DNA of 64,000 bases from a bacterium (GCA_016125045.1 WGML01000004.1:124001-188000); one strand, 5' to 3'; positions 1-10,150 are shown, counted from the first letter of the stretch. The notes: generated from the sequence alone by a model not told the origin. Translations and numbers: made by a program.

Positions 1-578
1 CCCACAACCTGTTCCGCGGCAACATGGACAAGTGGGCCGACTATTACGAGCGCATCTTCAATTTCCGCGAGATCCGCTATTTCGACATCGAGGGAAAGAT
101 GACCGGCCTCGTCTCCAAGGCGATGACGAGCCCGTGCGGCAAGATCCGCATTCCGCTGAATGAAAGCCGGGACGACAAGAGCCAGATCGAGGAGTTCCTC
201 AAGGACTATGGCGGGGAGGGCATCCAGCACATCGCCCTGGGGACCGACGACATCTATGAGAGCGTCGAGGCGCTGCGGGCGCGCGGCGTTGAGTTCCAGT
301 CGACGCTCGACACCTATTATGAGGGCGTCGACGGCCGTGTCGGCGCGCATGGCGAGGACATCGCCCGGCTGAAACGCAACAACATCCTGATCGACGGGGC
401 GCCGACCAAGGGGCAGGGGCTGCTCCTGCAAATCTTCACCACCAATGCGATCGGCCCGATCTTCTTCGAGATCATCCAGCGCAAGGGCAATGAGGGCTTC
501 GGAGAGGGTAATTTCCGGGCGCTGTTTGAATCCATCGAACTCGATCAGATCCGCAGGGGTGTGCTGAAGGAGGCGTGA
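1..578 (+). CDS. hppD: 4-hydroxyphenylpyruvate dioxygenase, C-terminal part (truncated by window start)
   Basis: Open frame from base 3; C-terminal HPPD features (EGIQHIALGTDDI, GLLLQIFTTNAIGPIFFEIIQRKG, ALFESIELDQIRRGVLK); adjacent to maiA/hmgA. Confidence 0.93.
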   Translation, partial: HNLFRGNMDKWADYYERIFNFREIRYFDIEGKMTGLVSKAMTSPCGKIRIPLNESRDDKSQIEEFLKDYGGEGIQHIALGTDDIYESVEALRARGVEFQSTLDTYYEGVDGRVGAHGEDIARLKRNNILIDGAPTKGQGLLLQIFTTNAIGPIFFEIIQRKGNEGFGEGNFRALFESIELDQIRRGVLKEA

Positions 579-648
579 GACGGGCCGGCGCGGTCCCAGG
601 TCCGGATCGGGCGACCCCATTGCGCCGCGGCCAACTCCTGCTACTCAT

Positions 649-666
649 GATCACGGCGCCGTGATC
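649..666. promoter_or_regulatory. 18-bp perfect palindrome GATCACGGCGCCGTGATC upstream of dctA
   Basis: Direct reading of intergenic sequence; possible operator or hairpin. Confidence 0.4.
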
Positions 667-694
667 TTCCCGACGCCATCGGGCGATGGGGTGA

Positions 695-2062
695 ATGGCG
701 ATGGCGCTCATCGGCGCTGCTGACGGTGGTCCGGGGGCCGGCGTCCGGGTCCACAAGCCGTTCTGGCGACAGCTTTATTTTCAGGTGCTTGCGGCGATCC
801 TGCTTGGCGGGCTGATCGGGCATTTCTATCGCGGCGCGCCGTGGATCGAGGCTTATCTCTATCCGCTCGGCCAGGGCTTCATCGCGCTCGTGAAGATGAT
901 CATCCCGCCGGTGATCTTTCTCACTGTGTCGGTCGGGATCGCCGGCATGCGCGACATGGGCGCGCTCGGACGGGTGGCCGGAAAGGCGTTCACCTATTTC
1001 CTGTTCTTCTCGACGCTCGCCCTGATCGTGGGGATGATCGTCAGCAATGTCTTCAAGCCCGGGCTCGGGATGAATGTGGACGTCGCGACCCTCGATCCCG
1101 GCGCGCTCGAACGCGTCTCGGGTTTTGAGGCGAAATCGCATGACCTGACGATCCAGTCGTTTCTGCTCGATATCATTCCGAAGACGTTCTTCAGCGCCTT
1201 CACGGAAGGCAGCATCCTTCAGGTGCTGTTCGTGTCGCTTCTGTTCGGCGTCGCGCTCGCGCTGGTGGGCGATCCGGCGCAGCCGGTCGTGGACATGCTG
1301 ACGGCGGTGGGGCGGGTCGTGTTCAGGCTGGTCGCCCTGCTGATGTCGGCGGCTCCGATCGGCGCCTTCGGCGCCTTCGCCTTCGTGATTTCGAGCCAGG
1401 GTATCAGCGCGATCATCGGTCTTGGACAGCTCATCGCGTCCGTCTATCTGACGTCGTTCCTGTTCATCGTCGTGGTGCTCGGCGCCGTGGCGGCCTGGGC
1501 GGGGTTCTCGATCTTCCGGCTCATCGGCTATCTGCGCGAGGAGCTGATCCTGGTGCTCGGCACGTCCTCGTCGGAATCGGCCCTGCCGGCGCTGATGGAG
1601 AAGATGGAGCGCGCGGGTTGTTCCCGCCACGTCGTCGGGCTGGTCGTGCCGACGGGCTATTCCTTCAATCTCGACGGCACGAACATCTACATGACGATCG
1701 CGGCGCTGTTCATCGCGCACGCCACCAACACCGAGCTGACGATGGGGCAGCAACTGGCGCTGCTCGCGGTCGCCATGATCAGCTCGAAAGGCGCGGCGGG
1801 CGTCACGGGCGCGGGCTTCATCACGCTGGCGGCGACGCTTGAGGCGGTCCCGACGCTGCCGCTCGCGGGGATTGCGATCATTCTCGGCGTCGACCGGTTC
1901 CTGTCCGAATGCAGGGCGATCACGAATTTCATCGGGAATGCGGTCGCGACGATCGTCGTGAGCCGCTGGGAAGGCGCGCTCAACCGCGAACAGCTCGACG
2001 CCGCCCTGCGCACGCCGCCGCGGCCGGTGGCGGCGGTTCCGGTCGAGGCGGACGCGGACTGA
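695..2062 (+). CDS. dctA: Dicarboxylate/cation symporter (DctA/GltP family)
   Basis: 455 aa; [30 protein letters not shown] and [23 protein letters not shown] motifs of the DAACS family. Confidence 0.9.
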   Translation: MAMALIGAADGGPGAGVRVHKPFWRQLYFQVLAAILLGGLIGHFYRGAPWIEAYLYPLGQGFIALVKMIIPPVIFLTVSVGIAGMRDMGALGRVAGKAFTYFLFFSTLALIVGMIVSNVFKPGLGMNVDVATLDPGALERVSGFEAKSHDLTIQSFLLDIIPKTFFSAFTEGSILQVLFVSLLFGVALALVGDPAQPVVDMLTAVGRVVFRLVALLMSAAPIGAFGAFAFVISSQGISAIIGLGQLIASVYLTSFLFIVVVLGAVAAWAGFSIFRLIGYLREELILVLGTSSSESALPALMEKMERAGCSRHVVGLVVPTGYSFNLDGTNIYMTIAALFIAHATNTELTMGQQLALLAVAMISSKGAAGVTGAGFITLAATLEAVPTLPLAGIAIILGVDRFLSECRAITNFIGNAVATIVVSRWEGALNREQLDAALRTPPRPVAAVPVEADAD

Positions 2063-2066
2063 AGGG

Positions 2067-2459
2067 TTACGCTTCGGGGGCGGGGCTCCGGGCGTCCCAC
2101 GCTTTCAGAAAGCGTCTCGGGGCGAGGGCGCGCCAGGACTGCGTGAGATTGCGCCGCGCCCAGTCGGCGTCGAACCGGTCAGGCCGCATCAGGATGATGC
2201 TGTAGGGCCGGTGGTGGTCGCTGGTGAAGAAGGTTTCCGGCGCGGCTTCCAGCAGGAATTCGAACTCGTCGCGGTCCACCTTGAAGGCGGGCGCGTTGGC
2301 GTAGTGCGCGGGCGGCCACCACGCCCAGAGCTTGCCGTGCGCCTTGATGCAGGGGCTGCCCCAGGCGGTCGTTTCGGTGAGTTCGGGCAGGCCGAGGCCG
2401 AGGGCGAAGTCCCGATAGTCCGGCCAGCCGGACAGTCTGATCGGTGGAGATGCAGTCAT
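2067..2459 (-). CDS. MmcQ/YjbR family protein
   Basis: 130 aa; YRDFALGLPELTETTAWGSPCIKAHGKLWAWW...FKVD pattern. Confidence 0.75.
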   Translation of the reverse strand: MTASPPIRLSGWPDYRDFALGLGLPELTETTAWGSPCIKAHGKLWAWWPPAHYANAPAFKVDRDEFEFLLEAAPETFFTSDHHRPYSIILMRPDRFDADWARRNLTQSWRALAPRRFLKAWDARSPAPEA

Positions 2460-2628
2460 CGCTCCGGCGGCCTCTCAATCGCCCGTGGCGTCCGGACTAT
2501 CGCAGAGGGGCGGGCGGCGCGCCAGTCGGCGCTGGTCGGATAGGTGGGGGAAGGTTCGGTCCTGGCTTTGGCGACACTGGCTTTGGCGACACTGGCGCAG
2601 GCCCGGCGAAGGCGGCATAAAGGCCCCC

Positions 2629-3273
2629 ATGAGCGACCCCATTCTTTATGGCTACTGGCGATCGTCGGCGTCCTATCGCGTGCGTATCGCGCTCAATCTC
2701 AAGGGTGTGGCGTACCGGTCGGTGAGCGTCGACCTGCGCAAGGGCGGGCAGACCTCCGAGGCGCACCGGGCGCGCCATCCATCGGCGCGGGTTCCGGTGC
2801 TGGAGATCGACGGCGTGACGCTCGCCCAGTCGATGGCGATCGTCGACTATCTCGACGAGACAAGGCCCGATCCGCCGCTGCTGCCGGCCTCCGCGGTCGA
2901 TCGGGCGCGGGTGCGCGACATCGTCGGCCAGATCGCGGCGGACATCCATCCGCTGAACAATCTCGCCGTGCTCGCCCGGCTGCGCAGCCAGTTCGCGGCG
3001 GATGATGCTGCGGTGGCGGAGTGGTATCGCCACTGGGTCATCCGCGGGTTCGAGGTGCTGGAGCAGATGCTTCCATCGTCTGGCGGGGTGTGCTTCGGCG
3101 ATCAGGTGACGGTGGCGGACATCGCCCTCGCGCCGCAGGTCGCCAATGCAAGGCGGTTCGATGTGCGGGTCGAGGACTATCCCAACATCGCGCGGATCGA
3201 TGCGGCGCTGTTGAAGCGGAAGCCTTTCGCCGACGCCGCCCCAGAGAACCAGCCGGAGGCGACGAGCGCGTGA
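2629..3273 (+). CDS. maiA: Maleylacetoacetate isomerase (zeta-class GST)
   Basis: YGYWRSSASYRVRIALNLKGVAY motif; GST fold; next to hmgA; start reassigned to ATG 2629. Confidence 0.93.
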   Translation: MSDPILYGYWRSSASYRVRIALNLKGVAYRSVSVDLRKGGQTSEAHRARHPSARVPVLEIDGVTLAQSMAIVDYLDETRPDPPLLPASAVDRARVRDIVGQIAADIHPLNNLAVLARLRSQFAADDAAVAEWYRHWVIRGFEVLEQMLPSSGGVCFGDQVTVADIALAPQVANARRFDVRVEDYPNIARIDAALLKRKPFADAAPENQPEATSA

Positions 3274-3370
3274 CAGGCCGCGAGACCCCCTCCGTCTCGC
3301 TCGCAAGGGCGAGCGATCCACCTCCCCCGCGTTCGGGGGGGAGGCAAGCACTCTGGCGCCGGAGTCATCG

Positions 3371-4519
3371 ATGACCAAAGGAAAATGGATTCCGGTGAGG
3401 GGGGCGGGCGGCGAGCACTCGCGCCAGGCGCACGCCGACCTGCCCGAGGGCACGTTCGAGCGGGAGATGTCGAAGGAGGGCTTTTTCGGTCCCGCGGCGT
3501 TCTTCCACCATCCGAAGCCGCCGACGGGATGGACGGACTTCGAGGGGCCGCTGCGGCCGCGTGCGTTCGATCTCGCCGCAAGTCCAGCGGGGGACGCGAC
3601 GAGCGCGGGGCCGTGGTCCGCGCCGGTGATCCTGTCGAACGCGGCGATGGAGCTGAGGTATTGGCGGCTGGCGGCCGCCATGGCGGATCTTGCCCGCAAC
3701 GCGGATGGGGACACGCTGTTGTTCGTCCATTCGGGCGGCGGCGACCTTTATTGCGACTGGGGCAGGCTCACGGTTGCTGCTGGCGACTATGTCTACATGC
3801 CCCGCGGCGGCATGTTCCGGCTGGTCCCCGCGGGCGGCCGGGGGATGGACCTCCTGGTGATCGAGGCGACGAACAGCCATTTCACGCTGCCCGACCGGGG
3901 GCTGCTTGGCCCGCACGCCTTCTTCGATCCGGCGATGCTCGATGTTCCGGCGATGGACGAGGGGTTCCGGGCGCACCAGGCGTCGGCCGGCAAGGCGTGG
4001 CGGGTGGAGATCAAGAAGCGGCGGGCGGTGTCGACCGTCACCTATCCGCACAATCCGCTGGACGCCGTTGGCTGGCATGGCGAACTCGCGCCGGCGCGGA
4101 TCAATGTGCGCGACCTGCGCCCCGTGAACAGTCACCGCTATCATCTGCCGCCGAGCGCGCACACGACGTTTCTGGCCGACCGCTTTGTCGTCTGCACCTT
4201 CTGCCCGCGCCCGTTCGAGACCGACCCCGGCGCGATCAAGGTGCCGTTCTTCCACAACAATGACGACTATGACGAAGTGCTGTTCTATCACGCGGGCGAC
4301 TTCTTCAGCCGCGACGGAATTCATGCCGGGATGATGACGCTCCATCCCTCGGGCTTCACGCACGGGCCGCATCCGAAAGCGCTCGGCAAGATGCTGAAGC
4401 AGGACAAGCCCGGAACCGACGAATACGCGGTGATGATCGACACGCGCGATCCGCTGGATGTCGGCCCGGCCGCCGAAGCGGTCGAACGCCGCGACTATGT
4501 CGACAGCTGGAAGACCTGA
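3371..4519 (+). CDS. hmgA: Homogentisate 1,2-dioxygenase
   Basis: 382 aa; cupin HGPHPKAL, HNNDDYDEVLFYHAGDFFSRDGIHAGMMTLHPSGFTHGPHP motif. Confidence 0.92.
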   Translation: MTKGKWIPVRGAGGEHSRQAHADLPEGTFEREMSKEGFFGPAAFFHHPKPPTGWTDFEGPLRPRAFDLAASPAGDATSAGPWSAPVILSNAAMELRYWRLAAAMADLARNADGDTLLFVHSGGGDLYCDWGRLTVAAGDYVYMPRGGMFRLVPAGGRGMDLLVIEATNSHFTLPDRGLLGPHAFFDPAMLDVPAMDEGFRAHQASAGKAWRVEIKKRRAVSTVTYPHNPLDAVGWHGELAPARINVRDLRPVNSHRYHLPPSAHTTFLADRFVVCTFCPRPFETDPGAIKVPFFHNNDDYDEVLFYHAGDFFSRDGIHAGMMTLHPSGFTHGPHPKALGKMLKQDKPGTDEYAVMIDTRDPLDVGPAAEAVERRDYVDSWKT

Positions 4520-4587
4520 CGGGGGGGCCGAATTCTGGCCGCATTCGCGATGTCTGCTGCCGCTGCGCCAGTCGGGAGCTGCACGAA

Positions 4588-5811
4588 ATGTCGAACCTGA
4601 TGTTGGGACCGGTGCGGCTCGCAGCCTGCCTGTTTGCCGCCGCGGTCATGCAGCCGTCGCTTGCGAGCGCGCAAGGCTACAAGCCCCGGACGTGTTCCGC
4701 CGCGGCGCCCTATGCCGGCCCGGCGCTGCTGACGCCCGCAACCGAGGGCGCGTTCGAGGCAGGACCGTTGAGTCTGCAGTCCATGCGTCCCGATGTTGCG
4801 GCGCGCCTTGACGCCGCGCTGGACAAGGCCTTCGCCGCGACCGGGGCGAAATCGATCACGGCGGCGGTGAACACCCCCGGCGTGGGTCGCTGGTCGGGCG
4901 AGCGGGGCGTTGCGGCCTCCGGCCAGGTGGGCGGGGCCGCCCCGCTGCATTTCTGGGCGAGCGCCGGCAAGGCGTTCACGGCGGTGGCGATCCTGCAACT
5001 CGTCGAGGAGGGCCGGATCAGCCTCGACCAGCCGGTCGCGACCTGGGTGAAGGGCCTCCCCAATGGCGACGTCGTCACGGTGGATCACCTGCTCAGCCAC
5101 ACAAGCGGCCTCTTCAGCGCCAATGAGGACCCCGCCTTCCGAAAGGCGCCCAGACGATTGTCCACGCCGGACCTCGTGAAGATCGTCCGCAAGCATGGCG
5201 CGATGTTCTGTCCGGGGGAAAACTGGCGCTACACGAATTCGGGCTATCAGCTGCTCGGAGACATTCTCGAACAGGTCGAGGGCCGCCCCTATGACGAGGT
5301 GATCGCGGCGCGCGTGCTGTCGAAACTCGCGGCCGGGCGCATCCGGATGGTGACCGCGGACGATGCGCTCATGGATGTCGCGGTCCCGTCGCCGTCCCCG
5401 GTTCTGGCCAACGGGGAGCCCGCAATCGATCCGCGCATTCCGGGGGCCGCGGGCGGCGTCGTGGCGGACGCGGACGGGATGATCGGGTTTCTGTCGGCGC
5501 TGCTCGGAGGGGAGTTGCTGTCGCCCGGAATGACGCAGGCGATGGTGGAGCGGCTCTATCCGATGTTCGGGCAGCCGCCGGGATATGGCCGCGGCCTGAT
5601 GGTGTATGAGCTTCCCGCCGAGCCGGGGCGGGGCGCTGATGTGTGGCTCGGCCACAGCGGCGGAGCGCCGGGCGTCAAGGCGATCGTCGCCTACTCACTT
5701 GCCGAGAAGACGTTCGTGGCGGTCGCCCTCACGGGTGACGGGCCGGCGGAAGCGGCCGCGAACCTGCTCCTGAAGCAGCTTTCGCCGCCGCAGGACGCGG
5801 GCGAGAACTAG
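4588..5811 (+). CDS. Serine hydrolase, beta-lactamase class C family
   Basis: 407 aa with signal peptide; SAGK (SxxK), YTNSGY (YxN) and HSGG motifs. Confidence 0.85.
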   Translation: MSNLMLGPVRLAACLFAAAVMQPSLASAQGYKPRTCSAAAPYAGPALLTPATEGAFEAGPLSLQSMRPDVAARLDAALDKAFAATGAKSITAAVNTPGVGRWSGERGVAASGQVGGAAPLHFWASAGKAFTAVAILQLVEEGRISLDQPVATWVKGLPNGDVVTVDHLLSHTSGLFSANEDPAFRKAPRRLSTPDLVKIVRKHGAMFCPGENWRYTNSGYQLLGDILEQVEGRPYDEVIAARVLSKLAAGRIRMVTADDALMDVAVPSPSPVLANGEPAIDPRIPGAAGGVVADADGMIGFLSALLGGELLSPGMTQAMVERLYPMFGQPPGYGRGLMVYELPAEPGRGADVWLGHSGGAPGVKAIVAYSLAEKTFVAVALTGDGPAEAAANLLLKQLSPPQDAGEN

Positions 5812-5812
5812 C

Positions 5813-5929
5813 TCAGCTGCGCGCGATGACCTTCGCCTGGTCGGCGTAGTTGAGCCCGGCGATCAGCACCGACACCGGCATCAGGAAGGCGCAGACGGTC
5901 GCGTAGAAGCAAGCGCGTGTGAAATACAT
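5813..5929 (-). CDS. Putative 38-aa small membrane protein (not in the ORF track)
   Basis: Reverse strand ATG..TGA: MYFTRACFYATVCAFLMPVSVLIAGLNYADQAKVIARS; one predicted hydrophobic helix. Confidence 0.4.
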   Translation of the reverse strand: MYFTRACFYATVCAFLMPVSVLIAGLNYADQAKVIARS

Positions 5930-6214
5930 GTCCTCAGTCCTCGCATGGCGAGGCCCGCACCGGCGCGCCGAAGGGGGCACTCGAAGTTACAACGGGTTCA
6001 GGATGCCTCGGGAGGGTTAACGAGAGGTCGACGATTCGTGACATCTGCAACACGTGCCGAAAGCGCTCACCTGCGCGTGATGGCGGCGTTCACGATCGCC
6101 ACGGATTCGAGATCAGTCGATCACGCAACGTCCAAACTCTTTGATTTCGCTTGATTTCCGGTTGTCACGCGGTCGATGCTACCGGCTCGTCGCCACACAA
6201 GGGAGACGAATCTG

Positions 6215-6694
6215 ATGCCTTTCATCATCCGCAATATTCCAAACGCGATCGCGCTTTTCATGTCGGCGATCTTTCTGGACAGCCTTCGTTACAAGTTTAC
6301 CGACCATCCCAACACGCAGGTGATCTTCGGCCGTCTGAATGAGTGGGCGGCGTCGTTCGGGGCGCCTGGCCTGTTCGGCCATACGGGTTTGTTCAGTCAG
6401 TATGTGATCGGTTCAGCCGAACTCGTGGCGTCGGGGCTCCTGCTTTCGGGGCTGTTGCCGAGGCTGCGTCACCTGCAGGCGCTGGGCGCCGCGCTCGGCG
6501 TCGCGATCATGGCCGGGGCCGTCAATTTCCACCTTTGGACCCCGCTCACAACCGACCCGAACAATGACGGCGGGGGCCTGTTCGTGGCGGCGTGCATCAA
6601 TCTTGTGGCCGGAATCGCGATGGTGGTCTGGTTCCGTCGAGTCGAGAGTCTCACTCTTGTGAAACGTGTCGCCGGAGTGTTTGCGCCGGTCTGA
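6215..6694 (+). CDS. DoxX-like small integral membrane protein
   Basis: 159 aa, four hydrophobic segments, DoxX-like topology; start at ATG 6215. Confidence 0.5.
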   Translation: MPFIIRNIPNAIALFMSAIFLDSLRYKFTDHPNTQVIFGRLNEWAASFGAPGLFGHTGLFSQYVIGSAELVASGLLLSGLLPRLRHLQALGAALGVAIMAGAVNFHLWTPLTTDPNNDGGGLFVAACINLVAGIAMVVWFRRVESLTLVKRVAGVFAPV

Positions 6695-6715
6695 ATTTCG
6701 CGCCATAGGAGGCGA

Positions 6716-7720
6716 ATGAAGCTCGCCTCGCTGAAGCACGGAAGAGATGGTCGGCTGGTGGTGGTCGCGCGTGACCTCACCCGCTGCGCGGACGCCACAC
6801 ATATCGCGCCGACGCTGCAGGCGGCGCTGGACGGGTGGAGGCGGGCGGCGCCCCGGCTCGAAACCCTCGCGGAGGAGGTGGAGCTCGGATCGGTCCCCAC
6901 CGAGCGGTTTCACGAAAGCGCATGCGACTCGCCGCTTCCGAGGGCCTATCAGTGGGCGGACGGCTCGGCCTACGTCAATCATGTGGAACTGGTGCGCAAG
7001 GCGCGCGGGGCGGAGATTCCGGAAAGCTTCTGGACCGATCCGCTGATGTATCAGGGCGGGTCCGACAGTTTTCTCGGCCCGCGCGATCCGATCCCGCCCG
7101 GAGAACCGGACTGGGGCCTCGACATGGAGGGAGAGGTCGCGGTCATCACGGGCGATGTGCGGCTCGGCGCCGATCGCGAGGCGGCGCAGAAGGCCATCCG
7201 GCTGATCCTCCTGTGCAATGACGTAACGTTCCGCGGCCTGACGGCGGGAGAACTCGCAAAGGGGTTCGGCTTCTTCCAGTCCAAGCCGCCGACGGCTTTT
7301 TCTCCGGTGGCCGTGACGCCGGACGAACTCGGCGAGGCCTGGGACGGCGACCGTCTGCATCTGCCGCTGACGGTGCGGCTGAACGGCAAGCCCTTCGGCA
7401 AGGCGGAGGCGGGGGTCGACATGACGTTCGATTTCCCGACGCTGATCGCCCATGCCTCGCGCACGCGGCCGCTTGCGGCGGGCAGCATCATCGGTTCGGG
7501 CACGGTATCGAACCGCGACGAGGGCGGCGGCCCGGGGCGGCCGATCACGGCGGGCGGGCTCGGCTATTCCTGCATCGCCGAACAACGGGTGGTGGAGACG
7601 CTGCTCGAGGGCGCCGCCAGGACTCCCTTCCTGAAGCCGGGCGACCGGGTCGAGATCGAGATGCTCGACAAGAAGGGACATTCGATCTTCGGACGGATCG
7701 ATCAGACCGTCGGCGTCTGA
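6716..7720 (+). CDS. Fumarylacetoacetate hydrolase family protein
   Basis: 334 aa; GDSFLGPRDPI/ DWGLDMEGEVAVITGDV and GSGTVSNRD...GYSCIAE motifs; homogentisate cluster context. Confidence 0.88.
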   Translation: MKLASLKHGRDGRLVVVARDLTRCADATHIAPTLQAALDGWRRAAPRLETLAEEVELGSVPTERFHESACDSPLPRAYQWADGSAYVNHVELVRKARGAEIPESFWTDPLMYQGGSDSFLGPRDPIPPGEPDWGLDMEGEVAVITGDVRLGADREAAQKAIRLILLCNDVTFRGLTAGELAKGFGFFQSKPPTAFSPVAVTPDELGEAWDGDRLHLPLTVRLNGKPFGKAEAGVDMTFDFPTLIAHASRTRPLAAGSIIGSGTVSNRDEGGGPGRPITAGGLGYSCIAEQRVVETLLEGAARTPFLKPGDRVEIEMLDKKGHSIFGRIDQTVGV

Positions 7721-7777
7721 CCGGCTAAGGAACAGGCGCGCCCGCCGAGGCCGCCGCGCGATCGAGAAGGAAGCTTC

Positions 7778-9187
7778 ATGGCTAGCAAGGTCTATTCATC
7801 TGCCGCGGCGGCGCTCGACGGACTGCTCTTCGACGGCATGACGCTGATGTCGGGCGGCTTTGGCCTGTGCGGCATCCCTGAGAACCTGATCGAGGCGGTG
7901 AAGGAGGCCGGGGTGAAGAACCTGACGGTCATCTCCAACAATGCCGGCGTCGACGGTTTCGGGCTCGGCGTCCTGCTCAACACGCGGCAGGTGAAGAAGA
8001 TGATCTCGTCCTATGTCGGCGAGAACAAGGAGTTCGAGCGCCAGTATCTCGCGGGCGAACTGGAGCTTGAGTTCAATCCGCAGGGGACGCTCGCGGAGCG
8101 GTGTCGGGCGGGCGGCGCGGGGGTTCCGGGCTTCTACACCAAGACGGGGGTCGGAACGGTGATCGCCGAGGGCAAGGAGAGCAAGCGTTTCAACGGCGAG
8201 GAGTATATCCTCGAAACCGGTCTCGTTGCCGACGTGTCGATCGTGAAGGCCTGGAAGGGCGATGCGCAGGGCAATCTCGTCTACCGGAAGACCGCGCTCA
8301 ATTTCAACGCGGACATGGCGACGGCGGGCCGCGTGACCGTGGCCGAGGTCGAGGAGATCGTTCCCGTGGGCTCGATCCCGCCCGAGCATATCCACACGCC
8401 GGGCATTTTCGTTCAGCGGATCATCCAGGGACGCCACGAGAAGCGCATCGAGAAGGTGACGACGCGGCCGCGGCGGACCGCCGCCCCCGCGGCGGAGGCG
8501 GCTGGGGGCCAGGCGGCTGGGGGCCAGGCGCCGCAGAAGCCCAAGGAGGATGCCCTGCCGGGCTGGTCTCGCGACGAGATGGCGGCCGTCGCGGCGCGGG
8601 AGCTTGAGGACGGGTTCTATGTGAATCTCGGCATCGGCATCCCGACGCTGGTCGCAAACCATATTCCGGACGGCGTCGACGTCACCCTCCAGTCGGAGAA
8701 CGGCATGCTCGGCATGGGGCCGTTCCCCTATGAGGGCGAGGAGGATGCGGACCTGATCAACGCGGGCAAGCAGACCATCACCGAGCTTGACCGCACGAGT
8801 TATTTCTCCTCCTCGACATCGTTTGCGATGATCCGTGGCGGCCATATCGATCTCGCCATCCTCGGCGCGATGGAGGTGTCGGAGGACGGCGATCTTGCGA
8901 ACTGGATGATCCCGGGAAAGCTCGTGAAGGGCATGGGCGGGGCGATGGACCTCGTCGCCGGCGTGAAGCGGGTGGTTGTGGTGATGGATCACACCAACAA
9001 GGCGGGAGACTCGAAACTGCTGAAGGCGTGCACGCTGCCGCTCACGGGCCGGCGCGTGGTCGACCGGATCATCACCAATCTCGGCGTGTTCGACGTCGTG
9101 GAGGGCGGGCTGAAGCTCATCGAACTCGCTCCGGGCGTGACCGAGGCCGAGGCGCGGGCCGCGACCGAAGCCCGACTTGTCGGGTAG
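7778..9187 (+). CDS. 3-oxoacid (succinyl-CoA:acetoacetate) CoA-transferase, fused A and B subunits
   Basis: N-half ScoA-like ([16 protein letters not shown]), C-half ScoB-like ([12 protein letters not shown]) in one frame joined by an Ala/Gly/Pro-rich linker. Confidence 0.92.
   Translation: MASKVYSSAAAALDGLLFDGMTLMSGGFGLCGIPENLIEAVKEAGVKNLTVISNNAGVDGFGLGVLLNTRQVKKMISSYVGENKEFERQYLAGELELEFNPQGTLAERCRAGGAGVPGFYTKTGVGTVIAEGKESKRFNGEEYILETGLVADVSIVKAWKGDAQGNLVYRKTALNFNADMATAGRVTVAEVEEIVPVGSIPPEHIHTPGIFVQRIIQGRHEKRIEKVTTRPRRTAAPAAEAAGGQAAGGQAPQKPKEDALPGWSRDEMAAVAARELEDGFYVNLGIGIPTLVANHIPDGVDVTLQSENGMLGMGPFPYEGEEDADLINAGKQTITELDRTSYFSSSTSFAMIRGGHIDLAILGAMEVSEDGDLANWMIPGKLVKGMGGAMDLVAGVKRVVVVMDHTNKAGDSKLLKACTLPLTGRRVVDRIITNLGVFDVVEGGLKLIELAPGVTEAEARAATEARLVG
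8501..8530. repeat. 15-bp tandem duplication GCTGGGGGCCAGGCG x2 in the SCOT linker
   Basis: Direct reading; encodes [10 protein letters not shown]. Confidence 0.9.
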
Positions 9188-9195
9188 CGGGGCTC

Positions 9196-9576
9196 ATGGG
9201 CCGGGGGCCAGGGACGAGTGAAGAGGTGGACGCCTATGTGGCGCGGGCGCCGGAGCCGGCGCGCGTGATCCTGTCGCGGGTGCGGGACCTCGCCCGACTG
9301 GTCGCGCCGGATGCAGAAGAGGTGATCAGCTACCAGATGCCCGCCCTCAAGGGCGCCGGGATGCTCGTCTATTTCGGCGCGTTCAAGCGGCATATCGGCA
9401 TGTTCCCGCCGATCGAGGGCGACCCAGCGCTGGAGGCGGAGCTGTCGCCCTTCCGCGGGCCGAAGGGAAACCTCGAATTCCCCTATTCGCAGGCGTTTCC
9501 CTACGACCTGGTGAAACGCATCATCGCGCTCAGGGTCGCGCAGGACGCGGTCAAGGCGCGGATGAAGGCGCGATGA
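9196..9576 (+). CDS. DUF1801/YdhG-like protein
   Basis: EEVISYQMPALKGAGMLVYFGAFKRHIGMFPP pattern; start at ATG 9196. Confidence 0.75.
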   Translation: MGRGPGTSEEVDAYVARAPEPARVILSRVRDLARLVAPDAEEVISYQMPALKGAGMLVYFGAFKRHIGMFPPIEGDPALEAELSPFRGPKGNLEFPYSQAFPYDLVKRIIALRVAQDAVKARMKAR

Positions 9577-9692
9577 CGGGGTGAGTGTTTCGGACGCCTT
9601 CCGATCCGGCGCGGAACTTCCAAAAGAATAGAGGTATCAGATAGTTGAGGGCACCGACTTCATGTATTGCGTGAAGCGGGGCCGCGTCGTGC

Positions 9693-10103
9693 TCAGGTCC
9701 GCGCAGGCGCAGGGCCCGCGACGCGCACGATGATCTCGACCGCCCGCACGCGCGCCCCATCCGGGGTTGCGGGCAGGCCCTCGATCCGGATCGCTTCGCC
9801 GGGCACGTCGCTGAGTTCGCCGTGATCCTCGAAGAACAGGTGATGATGCTCGCTCGTATTGGTGTCGAACCAGGTGCGGTCGGCCTCGACGGTGATCCGC
9901 TTCATCAGGCCCGCCGCGACGAACTGGTTCAGCGTGTTGTAGACCGTGGCGAGCGATACGCGCAGGCCCGCGGCGCGCGCGAGGCGGGCGACATCATCGG
10001 CGGTCACATGCCGGTCGACGCCGTCGAGCAGCAGGGCGCCGATGGCGAGGCGTTTCGGCGTCGCGCGCAGGCCGGCGGATTGAAGGCGGTCGGCAAGGGC
10101 CAT
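9693..10103 (-). CDS. irr: Fur-family iron response regulator Irr
   Basis: 136 aa; LRATPKRLAIG...VSLATVYNTLNQFVAAGL, SEHHHLFFEDHGEL histidine motif. Confidence 0.85.
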   Translation of the reverse strand: MALADRLQSAGLRATPKRLAIGALLLDGVDRHVTADDVARLARAAGLRVSLATVYNTLNQFVAAGLMKRITVEADRTWFDTNTSEHHHLFFEDHGELSDVPGEAIRIEGLPATPDGARVRAVEIIVRVAGPAPART

Positions 10104-10140
10104 CAGACTCTCTACAAGGGGTGCAGCAGCTCAACTCTAT

Positions 10141-10150
10141 ATTCTAGAAT
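10141..10150. promoter_or_regulatory. Candidate Irr/ICE-like palindrome ATTCTAGAAT upstream of irr
   Basis: Located about 40 bp upstream of the irr start; half-site resembles TTCTAAA/TTTAGAA. Confidence 0.35.
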
